Assembly (NCBI RefSeq): GCF_018069565.1
Contig: NZ_JAGPNL010000005.1
Coordinates: 1 to 64,000 of the forward strand
DNA from: Streptomyces tagetis
GTDB taxonomy: Bacteria > Actinomycetota > Actinomycetes > Streptomycetales > Streptomycetaceae
Length of the DNA: 64,000 nucleotides
Direction of reading: 5' to 3'
How positions within the stretch are numbered: the stretch's first letter is position 1; every line of letters starts with the position of its first letter. This document shows, one piece after another, positions 51,141 through 59,419 of this stretch. Made by a program: the position numbers and the translations under genes. The notes under the pieces are model-generated. The model saw only the letters and a program-made list of their open reading frames with translations. It searched no databases and had not been told where the DNA came from.

Positions 51141-51647
51141 GTGCGGGAGCGGCGGGCGTCCCTCAGGGCGCTGCGGAACCGGGAGTTCGAGGCGTTCGTC
51201 GCGGGCGCGTCGGGACGGCTGCTGCACACCGCCACGCTGCTCACCGCCGAACCGCCGGACGACAACCCGCGCGCGTGCCGCCTGCTGTCGCTGGCGCTCG
51301 CCCACACCTACGCGTACTGGGACCGCGCGCGGGGCGAGGACCCGTACGTCCGGGCCCGCGCCCATCTGGCGACCCGGTTCGCGCGTGAGGCGTGGCACCG
51401 CCACGGCGGCGGCCCGCGCCGGTCGCGGGGACCGGCCGCCGGGGTCCTGGGCGGGCTCTCCCCGCAGGAGCGCCTGGTCCTGGTGCTGCGGCTGTACGAG
51501 GGGGTCGCCGAGGAGCAGACGGCGGCACTGCTGGGGCTGCCGACGGAACGCGTCGGCGCGCTGTGCGACCGGGCCGTGGCGACCCTGCTGCGTCCGGCCC
51601 CGGACCGCTCCCGGCCGGTGGCGGGGCCGAGGACGGCGGCGCCGTGA
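51141..51647 (+). CDS. divergent SigE-type sigma-like protein
   Basis: A 168-residue protein. The C-terminal half is a good sigma region 4: LSPQERLVLVLRLYEGVAEE, then an HTH (LLGLPTERVGALCDRAVATL). The N-terminal half aligns with SigE-family region 2 in spacing (FVAGASGRLLHTATLLTAEP; ALAHTYAYWDRAR) but lacks the acidic DLVQ-type core-binding motif. It could be a degenerate sigma factor or a regulator. GTG 51141 follows GGAGG; longer starts upstream are possible. Confidence 0.65.
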   Translation: MRERRASLRALRNREFEAFVAGASGRLLHTATLLTAEPPDDNPRACRLLSLALAHTYAYWDRARGEDPYVRARAHLATRFAREAWHRHGGGPRRSRGPAAGVLGGLSPQERLVLVLRLYEGVAEEQTAALLGLPTERVGALCDRAVATLLRPAPDRSRPVAGPRTAAP

Positions 51648-51838
51648 CCGACACGCGGGCCAGGCACGGTACGGCACGCGACACGCCCGTACGGTGTGTC
51701 GCCCGCCGGGACGCGGACACGCCGGGGTGGCGCCGTACGGAGCGCGACACGCCGAGCGGGCGTGTCGCCGTACCCGATGCGGGCCCGGCACGCCGGGCGT
51801 GGCGGCCACCGTACGCGGGACACGCCCGAAGGCGGTGG
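51648..51838. repeat. dispersed GACACGCC-type repeats
   Basis: GACACGCS motifs at 51650, 51680, 51716, 51746 and 51819, with GCACGCC at about 51788, several followed by GGGCGTGTCGC inverted copies. It resembles the units near hutH but is irregular (30-42 bp). Confidence 0.55.
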
Positions 51839-51840
51839 CC

Positions 51841-52098
51841 GTGAACCGGTCCCGGCGGGAGGCCGCCGCCCGGCAGATCATGGAGGCGTCGTCACCGCGG
51901 GTGCCACCGGGCCTGTACGCGGACGCGCTGCGCCGGGGCGTACGGGCGCGGCGCCGGCGGACCGCCGCCCGCCGCCTGGCGTGGGGGCTGCTGTGGGCCG
52001 TGGTGGTGGCGTCGGCGGTGTGGGCGCTGACCGTCCGGCCCTGGGTGGAGCCGCCGTCGGAGACGACCCCACCCGTTCCGGGCTGGACGGGCTGGTAG
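51841..52098 (+). CDS. small single-span membrane protein
   Basis: An 85-residue protein: basic cytoplasmic half (RSRREAAARQIMEAS, RRGVRARRRRTAARR), one helix (LAWGLLWAVVVASAVWAL) and a short Pro-rich outside tail. It lies downstream of the sigma-like gene and might be its membrane partner, though 190 bp of repeats separate them. GTG start with a weak ribosome site. Confidence 0.6.
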   Translation: MNRSRREAAARQIMEASSPRVPPGLYADALRRGVRARRRRTAARRLAWGLLWAVVVASAVWALTVRPWVEPPSETTPPVPGWTGW

Positions 52099-52109
52099 GC
52101 CGGGGCCGG

Positions 52110-53264
52110 TCAGCCGAGCGCCCGCTGGAGGTCCTCCAGCAGGTCGTCGGCGTTCTCGATGCCGACGGAGAGGCGCACCAGATCGCCGGGGACCTCCAGG
52201 GCGGAACCGGCCACCGAGGCGTGCGTCATGCGACCGGGGTGCTCGATCAGCGACTCGACGCCGCCGAGGGACTCGCCGAGCGTGAACACCTTCGTGCGGT
52301 CGCAGAGCGCGACGGCCGCCTCCTCGCCACCCTCGACGCGGAACGACACCATGCCGCCGAACGCCTTCATCTGCTTGGCGGCGATCTCGTGCCCCGGGTG
52401 GTCGGGCAGCCCCGGGTACAGAACGCTCGTCACGCGCGGGTGCCGGGTCAGCATCTCGGCGACCTTGGTGGCGTTCTCGCTGTGCCGGTCCATGCGGACG
52501 GCGAGCGTCTTCGCGCCGCGCAGCACCAGCCAGGAGTCGAACGGCCCGGCCACCGCGCCCATGGCGTTCTGGTGGAAGGCGAGCTGCTCGCCCAGCTCCT
52601 GGTCCTCGACGACCAGGGCACCGCCGACGACGTCCGAGTGCCCGCCCATGTACTTGGTCAGGGAGTGCACGACGACGTCCGCGCCGAGCGCCAGCGGCTG
52701 CTGGAGGTACGGCGTGGCGAAGGTGTTGTCGACCACCAGGCGGGCGCCGCCGTCCCGGGCGACCTGGGCGATGGCGGCGATGTCGGTGATGCCGAGCAGC
52801 GGATTGGAGGGGGTCTCCACCCATACGGCCTTGGTCTTGGGGGTCAGGGCCGCGCGCACCGCGGCGGGGTCGGAGGTGTCGGCCACGGACCACTCCACGC
52901 CCCAGGCGGTGGCGACCTTGGCGAAGAGCCGGAAGGTGCCGCCGTAGGCGTCGTCGGGGATGACCACGTGGTCGCCGGGGCGCAGCAGGGCGCGCAACAG
53001 GCAGTCCTCGGCCGCCAGTCCGGACGCGAACGCGAGCCCGCGTCGCCCGCCCTCCAGCGCGGCGAGGTTCTCCTCCAGCGCGGTACGGGTCGGGTTGGCG
53101 CTGCGGCTGTACTCGTAGCCGCCGCGCAGGCCGCCCACGCCGTCCTGCTTGTAGGTCGACACCTGGTAGATCGGCGGGACGACCGCTCCGGTCAGGGGGT
53201 CGGGGGTGTTGCCCGCGTGAATCGCGAGGGTCTCGAAGTGCTGACTGATGTGCCTGTCGCTCAT
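52110..53264 (-). CDS. metB: cystathionine gamma-synthase
   Basis: A 384-residue PLP enzyme of the Cys/Met metabolism family. PLP Lys about 204 in VVHSLTKYMGGHSD, SRSANPTRTALE, and the C-terminal GESLGGVESLIEHPGRMTHA. It joins O-acylhomoserine and cysteine, or acts as a lyase; the exact reaction cannot be separated from cystathionine gamma-lyase by sequence alone. Confidence 0.88.
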   Translation of the reverse strand: MSDRHISQHFETLAIHAGNTPDPLTGAVVPPIYQVSTYKQDGVGGLRGGYEYSRSANPTRTALEENLAALEGGRRGLAFASGLAAEDCLLRALLRPGDHVVIPDDAYGGTFRLFAKVATAWGVEWSVADTSDPAAVRAALTPKTKAVWVETPSNPLLGITDIAAIAQVARDGGARLVVDNTFATPYLQQPLALGADVVVHSLTKYMGGHSDVVGGALVVEDQELGEQLAFHQNAMGAVAGPFDSWLVLRGAKTLAVRMDRHSENATKVAEMLTRHPRVTSVLYPGLPDHPGHEIAAKQMKAFGGMVSFRVEGGEEAAVALCDRTKVFTLGESLGGVESLIEHPGRMTHASVAGSALEVPGDLVRLSVGIENADDLLEDLQRALG

Positions 53265-53361
53265 GACCACTGAGGGTAGTGCCGACGGCGGCTTCCCGCG
53301 TTTTCCACAGGACGGGGGACCCGTTGGCCAATTTCCGGCGGCGTCTGGTTCGCTTGGTGCC

Positions 53362-54480
53362 ATGCAGATTCTCTGGGTCCTGATGGCGGCGGTCCTGTTC
53401 GGCTTCGTGCTGCTCCCGCTCCTGCGGCGCCGGCGCGGGGCGGTCGGGCTGGTCGCGCCGGGCCACCCGGACGCCGCGGACCCGGCGACGTACGGCTTCG
53501 CCCGCGAGGAGGAGCTGGACATCCGCATGCCGGGCCCGGACCAGGACCTGCTGGACGTGCTGGACCTGGTGCAGCGCACCCAGGACCACCGGGCGGCGCA
53601 GCAGCTCCTCGCGGGCACGGAGCGAGAGGGCGAGCGGCGCTGGCAGCGGGTCCAGGCGTTCGCGGGGGCGGCCTCGCTGGAGCTGCGGCAGCGGCCGGGC
53701 GGAGCAGGCGAGACGCCGGGCGGGCAGTGGCTGCGGGTGTGGCGGGCCGAGCAGCCGAAGGACGCGGGCGGCGCGGCGGTGCACGCCGAGTTCCTGGTGC
53801 AGCAGGCGTGGCGGACGTCGACGCCGGGCACGGACGAGTTCCGGATCATCATGGAGGAAGCCAGGTCCGCCTGTGGGACGGCCGCGCTGCTGGCGCCGGG
53901 CGACCCGATCCCGTACATCGTGGAGCTGTCGGTGGCCCGGGGGCTCGGGTATCCGCGGGCGGAGTTCGAGCAGCTCTGGCTGAAGATCCTGGACCGCGCC
54001 CCGGAGCACATGGGCGCGCACCTGGCGGCCCTGCACTACTGGTGCGAGAAGTGGCACGGCTCGCGCGAGCTGGCGTACTCGTTCGCGGAGGCCGCGGCGG
54101 CGCGGGCGCCTCGGGGTTCGCTGCTGGCGGCGCTGCCGCTCTTCGCGGTCTTCGAGCACCTGCCGGACCTCACCCTGGTCCGGGGGTTCTACCAGAGCGA
54201 GGTCGTCTCCCGGGCGATGCACGGCGCGCTGCACGCCGTGCACTCGGCGCGGCCGGACGATCCGATGCAGGCGCACGTGCGCCATCTGCTGATCTTCTTC
54301 CTGGTGCGCGCCGAGCGGTGGGCCGAGGCCATGCACCAGATAGTCGCCGTCGACGGCCATGTCGGCGCCCTGCCGTGGACCCTGTCGCCGGACCCGGCGT
54401 CGGAGTTCGCGCTGCACCGCGCCCTGGCCGTGGCGGGGTACGAGGCGAACGGCGGCAGCCCGGCGACCCTGGCGGGCTGA
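53362..54480 (+). CDS. membrane-anchored TPR-like protein, function unknown
   Basis: A 372-residue protein. One N-terminal membrane helix (ILWVLMAAVLFGFVLLPLL) followed by a large, mostly helical cytoplasmic domain with repeated helix pairs (DLLDVLDLVQRTQDHRAAQ, EQLWLKILDRAPEHMGAHLA). It is a conserved Streptomyces protein I cannot name. Start at ATG 53362 in a divergent gap of about 100 bp from metB. Confidence 0.7.
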   Translation: MQILWVLMAAVLFGFVLLPLLRRRRGAVGLVAPGHPDAADPATYGFAREEELDIRMPGPDQDLLDVLDLVQRTQDHRAAQQLLAGTEREGERRWQRVQAFAGAASLELRQRPGGAGETPGGQWLRVWRAEQPKDAGGAAVHAEFLVQQAWRTSTPGTDEFRIIMEEARSACGTAALLAPGDPIPYIVELSVARGLGYPRAEFEQLWLKILDRAPEHMGAHLAALHYWCEKWHGSRELAYSFAEAAAARAPRGSLLAALPLFAVFEHLPDLTLVRGFYQSEVVSRAMHGALHAVHSARPDDPMQAHVRHLLIFFLVRAERWAEAMHQIVAVDGHVGALPWTLSPDPASEFALHRALAVAGYEANGGSPATLAG

Positions 54481-54590
54481 GCCCCGGCGCGCGGTGCGCC
54501 GCGCGCCCCCGTACGGCCTTGTCCGGCTGTTCGGCCTGTCCGTCCTGTTCGGCCTGTCCGGGCAGTGTCGGGGGCGCGGGCGGGTGGCCG

Positions 54591-55274
54591 TCAGGTGGCC
54601 GCGTTCTCCCGCACGGTGATCCGGCCCTTGCGGAGGGTCGCCAGGCGGGGGGCCTGCCGGGCGAGGGCGGAGTCGTGGGTGACCATCACGAAGGTCAGCC
54701 CCAGTTCCTTCCACAGCCGGTCGAGTACGTCCATGATCTCGTCGCGGGTGGACTCGTCGAGGTTCCCGGTGGGTTCGTCGGCGAGCAGCACCTTGGGGCG
54801 CTTGACCAGGGCGCGGGCGATGGCGACCCGCTGCTGCTGGCCGCCGGACATCTCGGCGGGCAGGTGCGCGAGCCGTTCGGCGAGGCCGACGGAGGCGAGT
54901 GCCTCGGCGGCGCGTTCGCGGCGCTGCTTGGCCTTCACGCCGAGCGGGACGAGGGCGGTCTCGACGTTCTCCTGCGCGGTGAGGGTGGGGATGAGGTTGA
55001 AGGACTGGAAGACGAAGCCGATGTTCTCGCTGCGCACCCGGGTGAGCCGGGCCTCGGGCAGCGCGGCCAGGTCGGTGCCGTCGAGGACGATCCGCCCGGA
55101 GGTGGGCCGGTCGAGGGCGCCCAGCATCTGGAGCAGGGTGGACTTGCCGCCGCCGGTGGGGCCCTGGATGACGAGCCGGTCGCCGTCGGCGATGGTCAGG
55201 TCGACGTCGTCGAGGGCGCGCACGGTGTCCTTGCCGCGGGTGTAGTGCTTGGAGACGCCGGTGAGTTCGTACAT
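54591..55274 (-). CDS. MacB/LolD-type ABC ATPase
   Basis: A 227-residue ATPase: GPTGGGKSTLLQMLGALD Walker A, LPAEMSGGQQQRVAIARALV signature, LLADEPTGNLDE Walker B and VMVTHD His switch. It works with the FtsX-type permease encoded just upstream (55376-56851) in lipid or peptide transport, or in cell-wall control. AGGAGT precedes the ATG. Confidence 0.92.
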   Translation of the reverse strand: MYELTGVSKHYTRGKDTVRALDDVDLTIADGDRLVIQGPTGGGKSTLLQMLGALDRPTSGRIVLDGTDLAALPEARLTRVRSENIGFVFQSFNLIPTLTAQENVETALVPLGVKAKQRRERAAEALASVGLAERLAHLPAEMSGGQQQRVAIARALVKRPKVLLADEPTGNLDESTRDEIMDVLDRLWKELGLTFVMVTHDSALARQAPRLATLRKGRITVRENAAT

Positions 55275-55375
55275 GGTGCAACTCCTGGGAGACGTGAGGG
55301 TGGTGCGGGCCGGCGCGCGTGGGTCCGGCCGGCGCGGGTGCGGCCGTACGGGCGGCGCCGGACCCGCCGGGGCGG

Positions 55376-56851
55376 CTACTCGACGCGCCGCAGGGCGTCC
55401 GCGGGGCGCAGCCGGGAGGCCCGCCAGCCGCCGAAGGCGCCCGCGACGAGCCCGCCGGCCACCGCGAGGCCGACCGCGAGGGCGATGGTGGTCACGCTGA
55501 CGGGAGCGGTGAGCGCGACGTCCAGGGTCCTGGCGGCGGCCTGCCGGCCGGGCCCGGCGAAGCCGCCACCACCACCGCCGCCTCCGAGGGAAGCGGGCCC
55601 GCCCTGGCCGCCGCCCGAGCCGCCGCCGAGCTGTGCCTGGAGGGTGGGGCTGACGGCGGTGACGGCGTAGGCGCCCGCCAGGCCGAGCGCGATGCCGAGG
55701 GCACCACCGATCAGTCCGCTCACGACGGCCTCGCCGACCACCTGGCCGGTGACCCGGCGCGAGCGCCAGCCGAGCGCCTTGAGCGTGCCGAACTCGCGCA
55801 CCCGGCGCGAGACGGCCGAGGAGGTGAGCAGGCCGGCGACGAGGAAGGCGGTGGCGAGGACCAGGCCGGACAGCCACCGGCCGACGCCCTCGGCGAGCGA
55901 GGACGCGGTGGACAGGGAGCCGGAGACGGTCTCGGCGAGGTCGGCGGAGGTGGTGACGGTGGTGTCGGGGACGTTCTTCTGGATGGCGGTCTTGACGCTG
56001 TCGATGCGCTGGGAGTCGGTGGCCTTGACGTAGATCGTGGTGATCTTGTCCTTGGCGTCGGCGAGGGTCTGCGCCCGGCTCAGCGGGATGTAGAGGTCGG
56101 CCGCCGCGTCGCCGCTGTCGGCGGTGGCGATGCCGACGAGGGTGAACTCGGTGCCCTTGACGGTGATCTTGTCGCCGGTCTTCAGCTCCTTCTTCTGCGC
56201 GTACGCCGCGTCGGCCACGGCGACCGCGGCATCGGTCTCCGACGCCTTGAAGGTGCGGCCGTCGGTGAGGGCGGAGGAGGTGAGCGGGCCCAGTTCGGGG
56301 CGGGTGACGTCGGTGCCGTAGACGGTGTGGCTGTCGACGTCGAAGTCGGCGCCGCCGCCCTCGACGCGCATCCCGGGCCCTCCCGGCTGGGCGCCGGGGC
56401 CGCCCTGTTCCGTCCCGCCGGAGCCGCCCTGCTGGAACCGGCCTCGGGTGAACTCGCCGCTCACCTTGACGACTTGCAGGCTCAGCCCGCCCACCGCGTC
56501 GGCGACGCCGCTCTGTGCGGCGACCTTGTCGACGGTGGTGGCGGCGAGCGTCTGGAAGCCCTGGACCATGACGTGGTCGGTGCTCTGTTCGGCGTCGTCG
56601 CCGTCCTCCTGCGCGTCGAAGCGGAACCGTGGCCGGTCGGAAGAGGTGGGCGCGGACGCGGCCTTGGTGACCGTCATGTCGGTGCCGAGCCCGTAGAGCG
56701 ACTGGAGGACCCGGTCCTGGGCCTTGCCCATGCCCGCGGAGACGGAGTCGACGATGATGACGAGCGCGATGCCCAGCGCGAGGCCGGAGGCGACGACGAG
56801 GGCCGCCTTCCGGCGGCGGCGCAACTCGCGCCTCAGGTACGTGAAGAACAT
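55376..56851 (-). CDS. FtsX-type ABC permease with large extracytoplasmic domain
   Basis: A 491-residue permease: N-terminal helix (LVVASGLALGIALVIIVDSV), a long MacB-like outside domain (about 40-310) with a Gly/Pro-rich insert near 150-165, then three helices. The two C-terminal helices flank a Gly-rich loop of about 40 residues (GGGSGGGQGGPASLGGGGGG). ARLRPADALRRVE-like end is typical. Function likely transport or mechanotransmission with the adjacent ATPase. Confidence 0.88.
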   Translation of the reverse strand: MFFTYLRRELRRRRKAALVVASGLALGIALVIIVDSVSAGMGKAQDRVLQSLYGLGTDMTVTKAASAPTSSDRPRFRFDAQEDGDDAEQSTDHVMVQGFQTLAATTVDKVAAQSGVADAVGGLSLQVVKVSGEFTRGRFQQGGSGGTEQGGPGAQPGGPGMRVEGGGADFDVDSHTVYGTDVTRPELGPLTSSALTDGRTFKASETDAAVAVADAAYAQKKELKTGDKITVKGTEFTLVGIATADSGDAAADLYIPLSRAQTLADAKDKITTIYVKATDSQRIDSVKTAIQKNVPDTTVTTSADLAETVSGSLSTASSLAEGVGRWLSGLVLATAFLVAGLLTSSAVSRRVREFGTLKALGWRSRRVTGQVVGEAVVSGLIGGALGIALGLAGAYAVTAVSPTLQAQLGGGSGGGQGGPASLGGGGGGGGFAGPGRQAAARTLDVALTAPVSVTTIALAVGLAVAGGLVAGAFGGWRASRLRPADALRRVE

Positions 56852-56988
56852 GGCCGCACGGTAGGGACGCCGCGTGATGGAGTCGTAAGGCCGTCATAAG
56901 AGAACGATGAGAAGCCGGACGGAGCCGGACGGCGGACGCCCGCCGCCCCTGGAGAGGGACGACGGGCGTCGGAGGGAAGTCCGTCAAA

Positions 56989-57006
56989 GCCCCCCGAGAC
57001 GGGGGC
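56989..57006 (-). terminator. terminator after the L,D-transpeptidase gene
   Basis: GCCCCC (56989-56994) pairs with GGGGGC (57001-57006) 10 bp beyond the stop. On the minus strand it is followed by TTTG, a short U tract. Confidence 0.6.
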
Positions 57007-57015
57007 CGTTGGGCG

Positions 57016-58263
57016 TCAGAGGGCGGAGCCGGCCTTCCACTGGGCCCAGTCCATGTTCCAGCCGTTGAGGCCGTTGTCCGGGGCGATGGTCTTGTCGCCG
57101 GTGTTCTGCACGACGACCACGTCGCCGACCATGGAGTTGTCGTAGAACCAGGCGCCCGGCGTGTTCGGGTCGCCTGCGCCCTTGGTGTCGGAGAGGCCCA
57201 CGCAGCCGTGGCTGGTGTTGGCGCCGCCGAAGATGGACTTGGCGCCCCAGTAATTGCCGTGGATGAAGGTGCCGGAGGTGCTCAGGCGCATGGCGTGGGG
57301 CACGTCCTTGATGTCGTACTCGCCCTCGCCGTCGTCGTCGGTGAAGCCGACGGTGGCGCCGTTCATCCGGGTCTCCTTGAACTTCTCGGAGATCACCATC
57401 TGACCCTCGTAGGTCTTGTTCTCGGGAGATCCGGCGGAGATCGGGATGGTCTTGATGACCTTGCCGTCCTGCGTGACCCTCATCTGCTTGGTCTTCGCGT
57501 CCACGTACGAGACCTGGTTGCGGCCGATGGTGAAGGTGACCGTCTTCTGCTGGACGCCGTAGACGCCCGAGGCGCCCTCGACGCCGTCCAGCGCCAGCTT
57601 GAGGGTGACGGTCGAACCGCCCTGCCAGTAGTCCTCGGGGCGGCAGTCCATCCGGTTGGCGTTGAACCAGTGGCAGGCGACCTCCTGGCCGCTGCTGGTG
57701 CTGACCGTGATGCCCTTCTGGACGGCGGCCTTGTCGGTGATCGCCTTGTCGAAGTTGATCGACACCGGCATGCCGACGCCGACCGTGCTGCCGTCGTCCG
57801 GGGTGAAGGTGCCGATGAAGCTGTTCTTCGGGGAGACCGTGGTGAAGGAGGCGTTCTCGTGAGCGGCGCGGCCCTCGGAGTCCTGCGCGGTCGCCGTCAG
57901 CTTGTAGGTGGTGGCGCGGTCCAGTTGGCCGGTGGGTTTCCAGCTCGTCTTGTCGGCGGATATCTCACCGCTCACCTCCTTGCCCTCGGAGGTGGTCATC
58001 TTCACGTCCGTGAGCGTGCCCTTGCTCACGGTGACGGCGGCGGAGTTGTTGATCGAGGCGTTGTTCGAACCGTCCCCCGGCGTGATCTTTATCTGGGCCT
58101 CGGAGGTCTTCTTCGCCGCCGCCTCGTCGACCTGTGCCTGAGAAGACTTGCCGTCCCCGCCCCCGGAGGTGCCGGCGCCGCTGGAACATGCCGAGAGCAC
58201 CAGCACACCGCCGAGCAGTGCGGACGCGGCCAACAGACCCTTGCGCCGCTTACCGTCCGTCAT
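57016..58263 (-). CDS. L,D-transpeptidase lipoprotein
   Basis: About 415 residues. Lipoprotein signal with lipobox LSAC near residues 23-26, a Ser/Gly linker, two Ig-like domains (about 55-260) and a YkuD catalytic domain with HGN and catalytic Cys about 354 in TSHGCVGLSD. It makes 3-3 cross-links in peptidoglycan from outside the membrane. ATG 58263 is used because GGAGAAG lies six bases upstream; ATG 58278 is a longer alternative. Confidence 0.9.
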   Translation of the reverse strand: MTDGKRRKGLLAASALLGGVLVLSACSSGAGTSGGGDGKSSQAQVDEAAAKKTSEAQIKITPGDGSNNASINNSAAVTVSKGTLTDVKMTTSEGKEVSGEISADKTSWKPTGQLDRATTYKLTATAQDSEGRAAHENASFTTVSPKNSFIGTFTPDDGSTVGVGMPVSINFDKAITDKAAVQKGITVSTSSGQEVACHWFNANRMDCRPEDYWQGGSTVTLKLALDGVEGASGVYGVQQKTVTFTIGRNQVSYVDAKTKQMRVTQDGKVIKTIPISAGSPENKTYEGQMVISEKFKETRMNGATVGFTDDDGEGEYDIKDVPHAMRLSTSGTFIHGNYWGAKSIFGGANTSHGCVGLSDTKGAGDPNTPGAWFYDNSMVGDVVVVQNTGDKTIAPDNGLNGWNMDWAQWKAGSAL

Positions 58264-58745
58264 CACACGCTTCTCCATCGTCGCCGCTTCCCGAACCCCG
58301 AGATCCCCCGTCAAGACTTTCAACGCTACGACCGGTTCGTCCCGTTCCACAGGGTCGCCCGGTGTGGCCCACACCACGTTCGTCACCGGGCGGACCACAG
58401 GGAACGCCGTGGTGGAGGAAGCAGCCGCAGCGCCCCTTGAGACGGTGAAAACCACGGCGGCGGTTGCCGTCCGGAGGTCATCTTTTTCCCACGCGGCGTC
58501 AGGAGGCCGCCACCACCGGGCTTTCCGGGTCGTATGCTTCGCCATCATGCTCGGCGTGGCGCGGCCCGGTCGAGGCGGGGTCCCGAGCCGGCCCGAGCAA
58601 AGCGGGACATACCATCACGCACCTGGATCACTCCCCCCAGGGGGGGTACCTGACCCGGCCTTCCGTGACTATCCTGTGACCCGCGCGGTTCATTACCATC
58701 AGCCTCACGGCCAATTCGCCAGCGCCACAAGGGGATCGATATTCC
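58264..58745. other. divergent control region, L,D-transpeptidase / LADTG protein
   Basis: 482 bp without a supported gene. Open frames on the plus strand lack starts and domains. The right part near 58660-58700 is AT-rich and precedes the LADTG gene; CCCCCCAGGGGGGG at about 58635 is a short palindrome-like feature. Confidence 0.5.
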
Positions 58746-59054
58746 GTGTCATCCGCTCGCCGTCCGTTGCTGACCGCCGCCGCCGCGGGCGGTCTGCTGT
58801 GCGCCCTGTGGTTCGTGCCGTCCGCCAACGCGACACCCGAGACGGCGGCCGACGAGGCCGTCTCCGCGAGCCCGTCCCCGCTCGTCACCGAGCAGGCCCG
58901 CATCGCGTCCACCGGTACGGACGCCGCCGAGGTCCGCCTCGCCGACACCGGCAGCTTCGACAGCACGCCCTACGTCATCGGCGGCGTGCTCTGCCTCGGA
59001 CTCGGCGCCGGTTTCGTCACGTACTCGGTGCGACGGGAACGCCTCGACTACTGA
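58746..59054 (+). CDS. small LAXTG surface protein, sortase substrate
   Basis: A 102-residue protein: Sec signal (residues 1-29, ANA cleavage), a short mature part, LADTG at 65-69, one membrane helix (YVIGGVLCLGLGAGFVTYSV) and a basic tail RRERLDY. LAXTG is the sorting motif of class E sortases in Streptomyces (as in long chaplins), so the protein should be linked to the cell wall. The mature portion is only about 38 residues. GTG start after AAGGGG. Confidence 0.82.
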   Translation: MSSARRPLLTAAAAGGLLCALWFVPSANATPETAADEAVSASPSPLVTEQARIASTGTDAAEVRLADTGSFDSTPYVIGGVLCLGLGAGFVTYSVRRERLDY

Positions 59055-59073
59055 GCGGACTTGGCGTTTTTGA

Positions 59074-59100
59074 GAACGCTTGACGTTCTTTGACTTTTCT
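59074..59100 (+). terminator. weak terminator after LADTG gene
   Basis: AGAACG (59074-59079) pairs with CGTTCT (59085-59090), followed by a T-rich run, 20 bp after the stop. Confidence 0.5.
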
Positions 59101-59127
59101 TGACCGTCGGGTGGGGGTGCGCGGCGT

Positions 59128-59292
59128 CCGCCTCGACGCGTGCGCCACGCCACGCCGGGCGGGCGTGTCTCGCGCCGGGGTGCGTGTGACTCGCCGGGGG
59201 TGTGTCCCCTGCCCCTTGCCCTGATGCGGGCGCCACGCCGGGCGGGTGTGTCCCGTGCCGGGGTGCGCGCGACGCGCGCAGGTGGGCGAGTC
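59128..59292. repeat. inverted relatives of the 39-bp repeat, about 4 units
   Basis: GGCGTGTC/GTGTGTC units end at about 59169, 59206, 59252 and 59292. Reverse-complemented they read GACACRCC...GAGTCACACGCACCCCGGC, matching the units in 61077-61783 but in opposite orientation. They lie beyond the 3' end of hutH. Confidence 0.6.
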
Positions 59293-59419
59293 TGCCACTG
59301 CCTCGTGGGCTGGGTCGGGCGGGCCGTGGGGCGTGGACTGTCGGGCGCGGATGACAGACGTACGGCGGCCGGGCGGGGCCCCGCCTCGGGGGGCGGGGCC
59401 CGGTGGAGGCGGGTGGACG

